64,000 bases of DNA from Closterium sp. Naga37s-1 (taxonomy: Eukaryota > Streptophyta > Zygnematophyceae > Desmidiales > Closteriaceae). Positions 30,402 to 42,966 of the stretch are shown here, piece by piece. Both the position numbers and the translations under genes were made by a program. Location: positions 434,001 to 498,000 of the forward strand of contig CANJKZ010000139.1 of assembly GCA_947471745.1 (NCBI GenBank). Direction: 5' to 3'. Every line of letters begins with the position of its first letter. The stretch's first letter is position 1. The notes under the pieces are model-generated. The model did no database searches. It was not told the origin of the DNA and was given only the letters and a program-made list of their open reading frames with translations.

Positions 30402-33400
30402 AGGAAGGATGACAGGAAGGGAGGAACGGAGTAAGGGAGGACGAGAGGAAATGAGGTTGAGAGAAAAAGAGGGTGAGAGGAGGGGAGGATGAGAGGAAGG
30501 GAGGATGAGAGAAAGGGAGGATAAGAGAAAGGGCGGATGATAGGAAGGGAGGATGAGAGGAAGAGAGGACGTGAGGAAGGGACACAGGGAGGAAGGGTGG
30601 ACAAGAGGAAGGGAGGATGAGAGGAAGGGAGGACGAGAGGAAGGGAGAATGAGAAGAAGGAAGGATGAGACAAAGGGAGGATGAGAGGAAGGGAGGATGA
30701 GCGGAAGGGGGGATGAGAGGAAGGGAGGATGAGAGAAAGGGTGGCAGAGAGGAAGGGGGGATGAGAGGTAGGGAGGATGAGATGAAGGGAGGATGAGAGG
30801 AAGGGAGAATGAGAGGAAGGAAGGATGAGACGAAGGGAGGATGAAAGGATGAGACGAAGGGAGGATGAAAGGAAAGGAGGACGAGCGGAAGGGAGAATGA
30901 GAGGAAGGGGGGATGAGAGGTAGGGAGGATGAGAGGGAGGGTGAATGAGAGGATGGAAGGAGGAGACGAAGGCGGGATGAGAGGAAGGGAGGATGAGATG
31001 AAGGGGGGATGAGAGGAAGGGAGGATGAGAGGAAGGGAGGATGAGAGAAAGGGAGAATGAGAGGAAGGGAGGATGAGAAGAAGGGCGGATGAGAGGAAGG
31101 GAGGATGAGAAGAAGGGCGGATGAGAGGAAGGGGGGACGCGAGAAAGGGAGAATGAGAGGAAAGGGGATGGTAGGGAGGATGAGAGGAAGGAAGGATGAG
31201 ACAAAGGGAGGATGAGAGGAAGGGAGGATGAGCGGAAGGGGGGATGAGAGGAAGGGAGGATGAGAGAAAGGGCGGATGAGAGGAAGGGAGGATAAGAGGA
31301 AGGGAGGACGAGAGGAAGGGGGATGAGAGAAAGGGAGAATGAGAGGAAGGGCGTATGATAGGAAGGGGAGGATGAGAGGAAGGGATGATAAGAGAAAGGG
31401 CGGATGATAGGAAGGGAGGATGACAGGAAGGGACACAGGGATGAAGGGTGGACAAGAGGAAGGGAGGGTGAGAGGAAGGGAGGACGAGAGGAAGGGAGAA
31501 TGAGAGGAAGGAAGGATGAGACAAAGGGAGGATGAGAGGAAGGGAGGATGAGAGAAAGGGTGGATGAGAGGAAGGGGGGATGAGAGGTAGGGAGGATGAG
31601 ATGAAGGGAGGATGAGAGGAAGGGAGAATGAGAGGAAGGAAGGATGAGACGAAGGGAGGATGAGAGGAAAGGAGGACGAGAGGAAGGGAGAATGAGAGGA
31701 AGGGGGGATGAGAGGTAGGGAGGATGAGAGGGAGGGTGAATGAGAGGATGGAAGGAGGAGACGAAGGGGGGATGAGAGGAAGGGAGGATGAGATGAAGGG
31801 GGGATGAGAGGAAGGGAGGATGAGAGGAAGGGAGGATGAGAGAAAGAGAGAATGAGAGGAAGGGAGGATGAGAGGAAGGGCGGATGAGAGGAAGGGGGGA
31901 CGCGAGAAAGGGCGAATGAGAGGAAGGGGGGATGGTAGGGAGGATGAGATGAAGGAAGGATGAGACAAAGGGAGGTTCTCAGGAAGGGAGGATGAGCGGA
32001 AGGGGGGATGAGAGGAAGGGAGGATGAGAGAAAGGGCGGATGAGAGGAAGGGGGGATGAGAGCTAGGGAGGATGAGAGAAAGGGCGGATGAGAGGAAGGG
32101 GGGATGAGAGCTAGGGAGGATGAGATGAAGGGGGGATGGTAGGGAGGATGAGAGGAAGGAAGGATGAGACAAAGGGAGGTTCTCAGGAAGGGAGGATGAG
32201 CGGAAGGGGGGATGAGAGGAAGGGAGGATGAGAGAAAGGGCGGATGAGAGGAAGGGGGGATGAGAGCTAGGGAGGATGAGAGAAAGGGCGGATGAGAGGA
32301 AGGGGGGATGAGAGCTAGGGAGGATGAGATGAAGGGGGGATGGTAGGGAGGATGAGAGGAAGGGAGAATGAGAGGAAGGAAGGATGAGACGAAGGGAGGA
32401 TGAGAGGAAAGGAGGACGAGAGGAAGGGAGAATGAGAGGAACGGGGGATGAGAGGTAGGTAGGGAGGATGAGAGGGAGGGTGAATGAGAGGATGGAAGGA
32501 GGAGACGAAGGGGGGATGAGAAGAAGGGAGGATGAGATGAAGGGGGGATGAGAGGAAGGGAGGATGCGAGGAAGGGAGGATGAGAGGAAGGGCGGATGAG
32601 AGGAAGGGGGGACGCGAGAAAGGGAGAATGAGAGGAAGGGGGGATGGTAGGGAGGATGAGAGGAAGGAAGGATGAGACAAAGGGAGGATGAGAGGAAGGG
32701 AGGATGAGCGGAAGGGGGGATGAGAGGGAGGATGAGAGAAAGGGCGGATGAGAGGAAGGGGGGATGAGAGCTAGGGAGGATGAGATGAAGGGAGGATGAG
32801 AGAAAGGGAGAATAAGAGGAAGGGAGGATGAGAGGAAGGGGGGACGAGAGGCAGGGAGGACGAGAGGAAGGGAGAATGAGAGGAAGGGAGAATGAGCGGA
32901 AGGGGGGATGGTAGGGAGGATGAGAGGAAGGGAGAATGAGAGGATGGAAGGATGAGACGAAGGGAGGATGAGAAGAAAGGAGGACGAGAGGAACAGAGAA
33001 TGAGAGGAAGGGGGGATGAGAGGTAGGTAGGGAGGATGAGAGGGAGGGTGAATGAGAGGATGGAAGGAGGAGACGAAGGGGGGATGAGAGGAAGGGAGGA
33101 TGAGATGAAGGGGGGATGAGAGGAAGGGGGGATGAGAGGAAGGGAGGATGAGAGAATGGGAGAATGAGAGGAACAGAGAATGAGAGGAAGGGGGGATGAG
33201 AGGTAGGTAGGGAGGATGAGAGGGAGGGTGAATGAGAGGATGGAAGGAGGAGACGAAGGGGGGATGAGAGGAAGGGAGGATGAGATGAAGGGGGGATGAG
33301 AGGAAGGGGGGATGAGAGGAAGGGAGGATGAGAGAATGGGAGAATGAGAGGAAGGGAGGATGAGAGAAAGGGGGGATGAGAGGAAGGGGGGACGCGAGAA

Positions 33401-33955
33401 AGGGAGAATGAGAGGAAGGGGGGATGGTAGGGAGGATGAGAGGAAGGAAGGATGAGACAAAGGGAGGATGAGAGGAAGGGAGGATGAGCGGAAGGGGGGA
33501 TGAGAGGAAGGGAGGATGAGAGAAAGGGCGGACGAGAGGAAGGGGGGATGAGAGCTGTGGAGGATGAGATGAAGGGAGGATGAGAGAAATGGAGACTAAG
33601 AGGAAGGGAGGATGAGAGGAAGGGGGGACGAGAGGCAGGGAGGACGAGAGGAGGGGAGAATGAGAGGAAGGGGGGATGAGAGGTAGGGAGAATGAGAGGA
33701 AGGAGGATGAGAGGAAGGGCTTATGAGCGGTAGGGAGGATGAGAGGAAGGGAGGATGAGAGAAAGGGAGGATGTGAGGAAGGGAGGACGAGAGGAAGGGA
33801 GGGCGAGAGGAAGGGAGGATGAGAGTAAGGGTGGATGAGAGGAAGGGAGGACGAGAAGAAGGGAGGATGAGTGGAAGGGAGGATGAGCGGTAGGGAGGAT
33901 GAGAGGAAGGGAGATGTGAGGAAGGGAGGATGTGCGGAATGGTGGATGAGAGGAT
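30402..33955. repeat. 3.5-kb minisatellite with a 16-bp unit
   Basis: More than 200 tandem copies of ggaagggaggatgaga and variants (agaaagggcggatgag, ggaaggggggatgaga). The plus strand is almost all purine. Higher-order blocks recur, for example the segments around 31700-31770, 32440-32510, 33010-33080 and 33190-33260. With no stop in the unit on the minus strand and 16 not divisible by three, all minus-strand frames stay open, with a 16-residue period (like SSHPPFLSSSLPLILP); these are not proteins. Confidence 0.95.
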
Positions 33956-35269
33956 GGGACGGGGACTAGGAGGATCCCTGCACCCTCTCTCCCTACCCCC
34001 CAACCTCCCCTGACCCGCCTCCCCCGCTCCCTTGTCCCGCCCCCTGCAGCACCGCGGTGCTAGCTGCCGGCCTCACGCGCTGCCCTGGCTACCCGCCCAG
34101 CACATTGCTCCAAAGCTGCAGCAGCACCTGCCATGCGAGCAAGGTTGCTTCTGACCACGCACCCTCCCACATCCCACAGAGAACGAGCCACGACCCCATC
34201 CCCAGCGTTCAAGCCCAGCCCCCTATACCTCCACGCTCGGGTGAGCCGCTGGGGGGAGAGAGAATGAGACCGAAGGAAAGAGGGGTGCAAGGGTGGGGTG
34301 GACACCATGGGCGAAGTGGGGAGTAGAGAAGGTGGCAATGGGGAGGGCGGGAGCGAACTAATGAGGCAATGGAGAAGGGACGCAACGACGACCATAAATG
34401 CGATTGGAAGGGATGAGAGAGAGGGCGGATGGCGTGGGTGGAGAGGCGATGGTGATGACGGCGTGGAGAGAGGTGACAGCCAAGGGAGGTCGGCGAGAAG
34501 GGAAAGCGCGGGCGACATGGAGGGCGATGGGGGGGGGGAAGCGCGGGCGACGGTGGGGGCACGCGTCATGATCGTGGTGCATGGGGAGCGCCGCAAAGCG
34601 TGCTGTTGCCATCTCCTGCTGCTCCGCATCGCAGAACATGCCCCACGTGTCCGCCTTGGAGCTATGCGGTGGGAGGAGGGAGCGGAGAGCGCAGCTCCGA
34701 CCCGAGTGCTGCTTCAAGTCAGGACTGAATTGAAGTCGTGCGCGCTGGCGCCGGGGAGGAAGTCGTGCGCGCTGGCGACGGGGACGAAAGCGTGCGCGCC
34801 GGCGACGGGGACGAAAGCGTGAACCCTGGCGACGGGGAGGAAAGCGTGCGCGTTGGCAACGGGGAGGAAAGCGTGCGCGCTGGCGACGGGGAGGAAAGCA
34901 TGAGCGACGGTGACGGGTTTCCAAGCGTGCGCGACGGTGACCAGCCGGACGGATGATAGGCGAGCCATTGACATGATATTGGTCCGCTCGGTCGCGTGGA
35001 AGGGAGGGCTGCGGAAGCGAGATGCGTTCCCGTACCGAGTCTCCCTAAACTGGATATGAGAGCGGCGGAATGAGGTCTCGACGGCGTGGATAACGTGAAG
35101 TCCGCCACTAGCGGCGGGTGACGCCCGCGACGAGGGAGGTCTACGCGATCTTCGACTAGGCATTTCGCGCGTGTGCGCGGGGATCCGTCGTTGGCTTCCG
35201 CCGAGAGCGCGTAAGTTCGCCCTTCCCACTAATCGAAACTAATGATTCGCATTTTGTGAAGTCGGACAA
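33956..35269. other. GC-rich unassigned DNA
   Basis: No recognised gene. It contains a short 27-bp tandem repeat (34737-34950) and a G-rich purine stretch around 34260-34560. Frames open on both strands are short and show no family motif. Confidence 0.4.
34737..34950. repeat. 27-bp tandem repeat, about eight units
   Basis: Units start gtgcgcgctggcgacgggg and end with aaagc. Because 27 is a multiple of three, each frame gives a nine-residue repeat, for example VRAGDGEES on the plus strand and AHAFLPVAS-like on the minus strand. Whether any frame is translated is unknown. Confidence 0.8.
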
Positions 35270-35480
35270 ACCTGAATTACCATTTTGCAAACTGTGCACA
35301 GGCCGAGCCCTTCACCCAAGGGGGGATCAAAGTGGTTGGGACTCTCGCCAACCCAACCTGCACTGCTCTAGGACTCTGGTTTTTTGGGTGTGACGGTAAC
35401 CAGGCTGGCTCGGGAGGTCAACTTTGGGCTCGGTAGGCAAACTGTGCACAGTTTGCGTTTTTTTTTCTTGTAATTCAGGT
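35270..35480. repeat. Foldback (MITE-like) element, about 210 bp
   Basis: Terminal inverted repeats: acctgaattac..ttgcaaactgtgcacag at 35270-35301 and ctgtgcacagtttgc..gtaattcaggt at 35442-35480 (the right arm has a T-rich insertion). The core aaactgtgcacagttt is itself palindromic. No coding capacity. Confidence 0.7.
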
Positions 35481-35499
35481 CTTGGGCTTTAAGCCATAT

Positions 35500-38400
35500 T
35501 CAGCCAGGCGCTCACCTGCTCATCCTAGGAGACCTAAACACCATCGAAAACCCACTGCTTGATAAGACCTTTAGACATGGATCAACAAGAGAGAATGACT
35601 TTCTCTATCATCACTGCAAAGATTTCGCCATCTCAGATGCTTTCCGTTTCCTTCACCCGAGTGAACGAGAATTTACCTTTTACTCACAAGCACACCAGGA
35701 GAGCTCACGGATTGATCGAGCCCTGGTCTCTCAATCCCTGCTCCCACGCCTAGTGTCGGCTGCGCACATCTCACCGGATGAGCCGGTCTCAGATCATGGT
35801 TTTGCCATCCGAGTAATCTTCAAACTCAAGACGCAGCTGAAGCTGGGGCCAGGGGTTTGGCGTCTTCACCCTTCTCTGTTAGGGAGACCAGGGGCTAAGA
35901 GGAAAATCGAGGAGGTGGAGCGGTTGGTCACGCAGAATGGAGGGGGTTTTACGTCTCTCATCTCTCGCCTGAGCACCAGTCTGCGGTTATATGCAAAAGA
36001 GGAAAGTAAGAGGATAAGGGCGACCATTAACCATCTTACTACAGCGGTGGCTGCACTGCGTCAAGAGGTCATGCAGAACCCGAAGGATCAATTTCTGAAA
36101 GAACGGCTGAGGAAACGGGAGCAACAACTTAAAGAGTATTTCGCATGCCGGCGAGATAGGATGCATACAATGGCTGGGATGGAGCTGGCGCTGTCAGGGG
36201 AAGTTCCCTCACCGCATCTGTCGGCACGCATAAAGACACGAAAGGTCAGAACGCAGATAGCGAAGGTAGCGGTACCAGGAGGGGTGGTGTCGGAACCAAA
36301 GCGAATCCTGGAAGCAGCGGCGGATTACTTCCGTAGCCTCTTTGGGGAAGATAAACGGACGGTGTCTTCAAACTGGAGTCCAGCGGCTGGGAAGAAGCTG
36401 TTGTATTCTGATGTGGAGGGTCTACAGGCAGATTGGACGGAGATAGAAGTTAGGCTAGCGCTGAATAAAATGGAGAGTAATAAGACGCCGGGGAAAGATG
36501 GCTTACCGAAGGAGGTGTTTGAGATGCACTGGGACACGCTAGGGAAACACGTCATGGGGTTGGTTCAAGGCTTCGCCCTCACCTCTACACTCCCGACCAG
36601 CGTGAAGGATGCAGTGACGATTCTCCTGCACAAGAAAGGAGCGAAAGAACAGTTGGATAACTATCGCCCTATCACACTTTTGAACATCAGCTACAAGGTG
36701 CTGGCACGAGTCTTGGCGAGCAGAATTAAAAAAGTTCTCCACAGTGTGATCTCGCCAGAGCAGTTCGGTTTTATTCCGGGGCGACGAATGTCAGACGCGG
36801 TGGGGCTGGTCGCTGATATCATCGATGCAGCCAAGAACGGGAGAGAAGACTGGTTCATGCTGCTGGTTGATTTTAAAAAGGCGTTTGACTCGATGTCCCG
36901 CGACTTCATTTTCGACGTGATGGGGAAAATGGGTTTCCCGGCTCGGTTCATGGTTGGGTGAGGGGCCTGCACACAAACACGCGGACGAACTTGTTAATCA
37001 ACGGTTGGTTGGGAGATGCGGTGGAGGTGGTCTCAGGAGTGAGGCAGGGCTGCCCCTTAGCACCCTACCTCTTCCTCTGTGCGGTGGAACCTCTGGCGCA
37101 GAAGGTGATGAAGCGGAAGATAGGGATCTCTCTCACCAGCTGCGTTGGTCAGAGGCTGGGCTACATTGGCTATGCGAATGACACGACTCTCTTGCTGCAG
37201 GGGAAACAACAAATTGGGAAGGCGGAGGAGGTGTTGGAGGAGTTTAAAAACATTTCCGGATTAGAGACAAACAAGGGGAAGTCAGTGGTGATGCCTTTGG
37301 GAGCTAACCTGGGGAAGACGACCTGGCGTACTGACGGGTTTCGTTGGGCTGACGCTAGCGAAGCGGAGAGACTCCTCGGCGTGTGGGTCACGCCGAACGG
37401 AAGCTGTCAGCCGACGTGGGACAAGGCGCTGCAAAAAATTGCTGGGAAGATGTCGCTGTGGCAGCCGCAATTCCTCCCAATCAAGGCCAGGACAGCAGTG
37501 ATGGACGGGTACATAATGCCGATTGCGTGGTCCCAAGCTCAGGTCTATCCGCCACCTGCGCAAACCTGGAAAGAGATCACGAAGATGACGCAAAACTTCA
37601 TGTCAGCGAACAAAGTTTCATCCGAGAAATGCTTCAACCTCTGGAGCAAGGAGCTCCTATTCACACCGGTACTGGAAGGTGGAGTGGGGGCGAAGAATCC
37701 AGAAGCGATGCTTACCTGCTTGACGGCCAGGAGGATCGGGCTGATACTCACGGAGACGGATCAGTTAAAGCGAGAACTGATGCGTTAGGCAGTCGACCTG
37801 CCAAGGGGACTGGAGACGTTCATGGCACATGAGAAGCTGTTGAAGACATGGGAGGGGAAAAGCCAGCGTTGGAAGCTGGCATGCGCAAATTTCATGCGGT
37901 CCCCGCTAGCGGTAACCACGGAGGAACTCGAGGTTAAGGAGCTGCTGCTGGAGAGGATCACGTTTAACATACATATCCTCCCGAAAGGAACCACGCTAGT
38001 GGGAGGACAGAAAGCGGCAAAAGGGCTTCTGGATGTCAGGCTGGGAGATCTTGTCGGGAGAGATGCAGAAGGGAAAGGGGTGCTGAAAAGCCTTGAAACC
38101 CTAGAGAGAGAGCTGCGGGGGAAGGACTCAGCGAACCTTGCGCTCAAGGCTTTTGCGGCTGCGCCAGAATCATGGAAGAAGCGGCTCATCTCGGCTGATC
38201 TTCCGAACATGAGCTTTGCGAACGAGTTTGAGGTGGGAAGAGGCGGCCCCTTACAGCTCCGGACGAAGTTGTTGGCGGAAGGGAAGGCAGTCCCGCTGAG
38301 GTCTCTCCGGAAACACTGGAAGCATGGCAACGGCGGAAAGAATGGGCGAGTCGGTGGGGGGGCAACATTGATTGGGAAAGGGCGGTTCAGATTCGTGAAT

Positions 38401-39110
38401 CACTTGTTACCCCAAGTCGACCGAGGGATGTTCTACTGCGTATACACTGCCTCAATCTGCAAGTGGGGGAGAGACTAGAATTTCTCAGCAGCAAACCAGT
38501 CTGCCCGCACTGCGGGGGGTTTGAGACACTGGAGCACTGTCTCTTGGAGTGCCCGAAAATTCAGGGGGTGGTTTCGGCGGTTAAAAAAGCCTTAAGGATG
38601 ATCAACCCGGGCAGGAAAAGTGACACACTTGGCGAGTGGCTGTTTGGCAAGGCGGGGTCCCAGTCAGCATTTCCTGAGCCTCGCTGGTTGCGATTGCCCT
38701 TCACCAGCTATGGGCGGAAAGATGTGAAGGGGCCTTCAGGGGCTGCAAATTCCGCACGCGGAGAGTTCTGCTGAGGATTGAGTCAGCCCTTCGCATGCAT
38801 GTTAACGTTTACGTGCGGGCCTCGGCAGTAAGGCTGCAGCAGCGTGGGAAAGTTCAGCAGGTCAGGTGGCAAAAAATGACGGAGCAAGAACGTGACCTTC
38901 TGAATCGCATCAGAGTAATGGATGGCAAAGGTTGGAAGTGGTCCAACAGTTTCGCGGCAATTTGGGGCAAACCTCGCAGGCCCCGGATCCATGTCTGAGG
39001 ATCGAATTCTTTGAGGCGGGACTTCCTGTCTCTCATATACAGTTACGATTATTTATTCGTTGTACACTTATGTTCTGGTGTATAATTCATATAAGAAAAA
39101 AAAAAACAAG
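35500..39110 (+). mobile_element. LINE (non-LTR retrotransposon), 5'-truncated
   Basis: Begins inside the endonuclease domain, carries RT and a C-terminal Cys/His domain, and ends near a run of A at 39099-39110, the usual LINE tail. First-strand failure commonly truncates the 5' end. I could not identify a target duplication. Frameshifts and stops make it a dead copy. Confidence 0.8.
35511..38774 (+). pseudogene. LINE ORF2 remnant: endonuclease, RT, zinc domain
   Basis: Endonuclease part: LLILGDLNTIENP, SRIDRALVS and SDHGFAI, the last three of its conserved blocks. RT: KTPGKDGLPKEVFEMHW, NYRPITLLNISYKVLARVL, PEQFGFIPGRRM, LLVDFKKAFDSMSR, then a one-base deletion near 36950 moves the frame, followed by SGVRQGCPLAPYLF and YANDTTLLL. 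Relatives have YADD here; the first Asp is Asn (codon AAT at 37177-37179). A TAG at 37786-37788 and a frameshift near 38430 follow. The C-terminal zf-RVT-type motif is CPHCGGFETLEHCLLEC (about 38500). The family would nick DNA and prime RT at the target. Confidence 0.85.
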
Positions 39111-39909
39111 AGGCGACGAAATCGTCTTAAGGGTGAATATTCTGATTGTTAAGAACATTCTTTATGGCAAGTTATGCTTGTTCTGGTCAAATTATTTGGT
39201 TTTAGGGTGACTGGAAACCTGAAACAACAAAATTTCAGAACGGAACAAGAATATTCCTCACCGACTCAATGTTCACGACTAAGTTTGAACCCCCAAGCTT
39301 CGGGTTAAAACGCTGCTTCCACAGCGCTGTGCTAAACACGCCGACTGTGTTTCGGCTTAAAGTTTATTGGAGATCATTTGCGACGAAAACGTCCCATCCT
39401 AGGGTTTCGTCAAATGTCTTTTTCCTCCGTTTCTCTTCCACCTAGTCAGATTACTCTAGCTTCTCCCGTCCATCACGCCACTCACGCCACTCACACCACT
39501 CAGACTATAGCTCCTAGTTAAGGTAAGCCTCATTCTCTCTATTCTTAAGCTCATTCTAGTTGAGAGTGGGTTCTAGTTTAGCTCACTATGGTTGAGAGTT
39601 GTTTTTTTGACGAGATCTAGATTGTTTCTTAACCTCGCTTTCTTCCTAGGTTATGCCCCGTACTTTTGATCTCTCCTTCCCTCTCCTTCTCTCCACTTCT
39701 TCCCATCTTCTTCTCTCTTTTATTTCGATTTACATTCTACTTGCTTGCTCTTTTCAGCTCCTGCTCTTACTTTCGTCTTCTTCCGTACGCTGTTTCTTGA
39801 TTTTTTCCTCTTCCTTAATTGAATTTTGAAATGATATTAACAACTATGTTCAGAGAGTTAAATTACTAGGTAGGAGCATTTTCTTTCTCGTTCACTCTCT
39901 CTCGTTCTC

Positions 39910-39992
<83 letters not shown>

Positions 39993-42240
39993 CTCTCTTT
40001 CTCTCGTTCTCTCGTTCTCCCTCGTTCTCTCGTTCTCTCTCTCTCGTTATCTCTCTCGTTCTCTCGCTCTCGCTCTCGTTCGTTCTCTCTCGTTCTCTCT
40101 CGCTCGTTCTCTCTCTCTCTCGTTCTCTCCCTCTCGTTCTCTCTCGTTCTCTCTCAATCGTTCTCTCTCTCTCGTTCTCTCTCTCGTTCTCTCTCGATTT
40201 CTCTCTCTCGTTCTCCGTCTCTCGTCCTCTCTCTCTCGTTCTCTCTCTCGTTCTCTCTCTCGTTCTCTCTCTCGTTCTCTCTCTCTCGTTCTGAGGTGAG
40301 CTTAGGTCTTCTAGGCTAGTATTGTTGTTTACGTTCTAAGATTAAGAGAGTAAGGTATCTCGATTTAGAAAGAAGTACCTCGTGATTGGTGCTTACGTTT
40401 TTTGTACGGTATATTTCGTAATTGGTAGAACATGGAAACACGATTTTCTCTTTCTTGTCCAACTCTTTCGCTCGGCGGTTTCTCTCTCGTGGTCTCTCAT
40501 TTTCAACCGCCTCTCTCTCTTTCTCCCTCTTTCTCTCATACTACCACATTCTGGCTAGCTTACGATAATTGAATATGAGCTTCATTGGAGAGCCTCTCGT
40601 TTTCTTCCTCGTTTTTGTTATTGCTTCCGTTTGTTTGTGCACCTTCCCTCGTGTTCCCCCTCCCCTTCACCAGCATCACTTCCAACCCCACCCTTCTTCT
40701 GTCAGCTCGCTCTCAAGTTAGTGGAGAAAAACTTTTAGCATTTTGAATATGAGGTATCTTCTTCCTCTCTGCATTTCCATTCCTCTCCCCTTCTTTCGAT
40801 GATCATTCTTCTTTCCTTTGTTCTGTACTTTTCCATTCTTACCTACGTGTAGCTCTTTGGACTTTTCTTCCTACTTTTTTTTTTCTTTCTTCTTTTCCGT
40901 TTACTCCTATTCCCTGCTATTTGTGTTCAGAAAGCCAGCTTGTGGTTTTTTTTCTCAAAGTCGCCATCTATATCCCCTCAACTTCTATTCCCCATTTCCC
41001 CCCTTTCGTTTCCCTATTTCTACTTTTCAGAGGCTGTGCTGTACCATTCGGTAATTGAAGGTCCTTTTTAAAGGAGGAACGATCACATTTGTGGCGATTA
41101 GGTCTAATTGTGTTGTATTGCTTGGTAGTGATCTTTTGCATCTTCTGTGTTTTTTTTTTCCTTTTTAAGTTCTTTATGCATTGGCTTGTTCCGAGCTTCT
41201 GTGCGTGCGTGTGTCCGTCTGATTGCGTGCGTATGTGTGAGTATGTGTGGCATTCATCTACCATGTCATTATCCATCTATTATTTCATTAACAATGCATG
41301 TCTGTGGTTTTTAGAAATGAGAATCAGTTCTATCATTTCCCAAAGGTTCATTGAGTTACACTCGAACGGGTATGCTCACTTGAACTGGATTTGGTAGGTT
41401 GATCTCGTTTTTATACTTCACAGATTGTGTTGTTTCATGTGGCAGTTGATTATTCAAAGGCTAAGCTATTGACCTCCCCCCCATGCTAGGCAGGGGATGG
41501 CAGTAGCTTAGTTTTTGGGTTGTTAACTGTCACGCATTTTATCATGTGCATGTGCATCATTCATGACATATCACATGCATTGTATAGCATCATTCTATGC
41601 ATTATGCATTGCATAGCATCATTTATGCATTACGCATGCATCTCTTTATCATTAAACAACATCATCTAACACTAACATATAATGCAAACAGTACAGCCAA
41701 TCTACACTAAACAATTGCAAAAAAAATCATATGGTTTAATGCACTATGAACAGTACCGTATTCAAAACTGCTCAACATGCATACAGCATGGGAATGGTAT
41801 TACTGTAGTTGACAAATTTTATTTTCATGATTTTATTAAAAAAAATATAAATATGAAAATAAAATTTGGCAAAATCGATCGTAAAGGGTTGCTTCGCAAC
41901 CCAAAAAAAAAAAAAACCACCCTCCGTGTCAGGTGCATCTGGTTACATGACGATTTTGTCCAGCATTGCATGACCATCACATGACGAAACATTTTTGTGC
42001 GCTGATCGTGGTTCTGTGCGCCTGAACTCAATTCTGAGCAAGGCAGCCCCATCACCTCGAGCACCTATTTCAGGCGAGCAAATTCACCTTGCGATTCAGG
42101 TTTTCTTGAGTCTTGTTGCTTCATTCTGTAGTACTAGTGAATAGCCACGGCCCACCGCTACTATTAGCCACGGCCCACCGCTACTTCTCTGTTTTTCTAT
42201 GTTCTAGCTCGTGCGCCAACGCTTGTCGTTCGCTTAGCCG
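39111..42240. other. AT- and CT-rich intergenic or intronic DNA
   Basis: No supported gene. Near 39400 a telo-box-like cctagggttt is followed by a 36-codon frame (39414-39521) and then gtaagc, which could be a promoter, leader exon and donor; this is speculation. A CT tract (39891-40292), a GCAT-rich stretch (41510-41650), a stem-loop around 41460-41510 and a 7-bp hairpin with an A run (41886-41916) are the other features. Confidence 0.4.
39891..40292. repeat. CT microsatellite with cgtt interruptions
   Basis: About 400 bp, first almost pure (CT)n, then units like ctctctcgtt. The strand is all pyrimidine over long stretches. Confidence 0.95.
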
Positions 42241-42966
42241 CCCCGTATTTTTTATGTTCTCGATTGTCCGCCAGCTTTAGTGTCGCTTGCCGTTCGCTAA
42301 GCCGCCTCGTACTGCCAGCCGCTGTTGCGCAGCGCCCTCATTTGATCGCGCAAGATTCCTCCCCTCCTCGTCGACCCGCCCGCGTCTCCGTCATCGAAAT
42401 CGACTGGTCGTCCACAGACGCGTTTATTGGCGCTCGCCTCATCTCTTCTTGCTCCTCCACGCTCCTTCTCCTCACACACGCTCCTTTCTCCTCGCCGCGC
42501 CCTTTCGTCTTGGCGTGGCACGACGTCTTTTCGCACCCAGTCCTCCTCTTTCCCGCCCTATTCATCGACCGGATTAGGACTCTTTAAACTCTCGTCCAGT
42601 TAAAATAGTGTTGGATTGTCTCACATCCGCGAGATTTACTAATCGTTTGCCAGGTGATTTACTTCCATTGTGTACGTCCGCACGATCAGTTTCGGCGCGC
42701 TCAGCGAGGGGACGTGTGGACTGGCGAGTTCCTCGTTAGACGCAGATACGGCTCGCCTTTCCCCGCCATGGTGCGAGTTACCCTTCACCACCCTCGTGCG
42801 CGCTATTCTTCCTAGCCTTGCTGCGCGTTACCTCTCATACCACATTCCCTCCATACCCATTTCTCTCCGCACCTACCCGTCTTCCCGGCCCCCCCCCCAC
42901 CCGCCGCCACACAATCGCCTCTCCGCTGCATCTCACCGTCTGCTCCCCGCGCGCGCCACCTCGCAG

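Noticed and set aside
30402..33955. Very long open frames (over 600 codons) with Ser/Pro/Leu/Ile repeats on the minus strand
   Set aside because: The 16-bp unit has no stop in any minus-strand frame, so they are automatic. The true copia C protein starts no earlier than about 30398.
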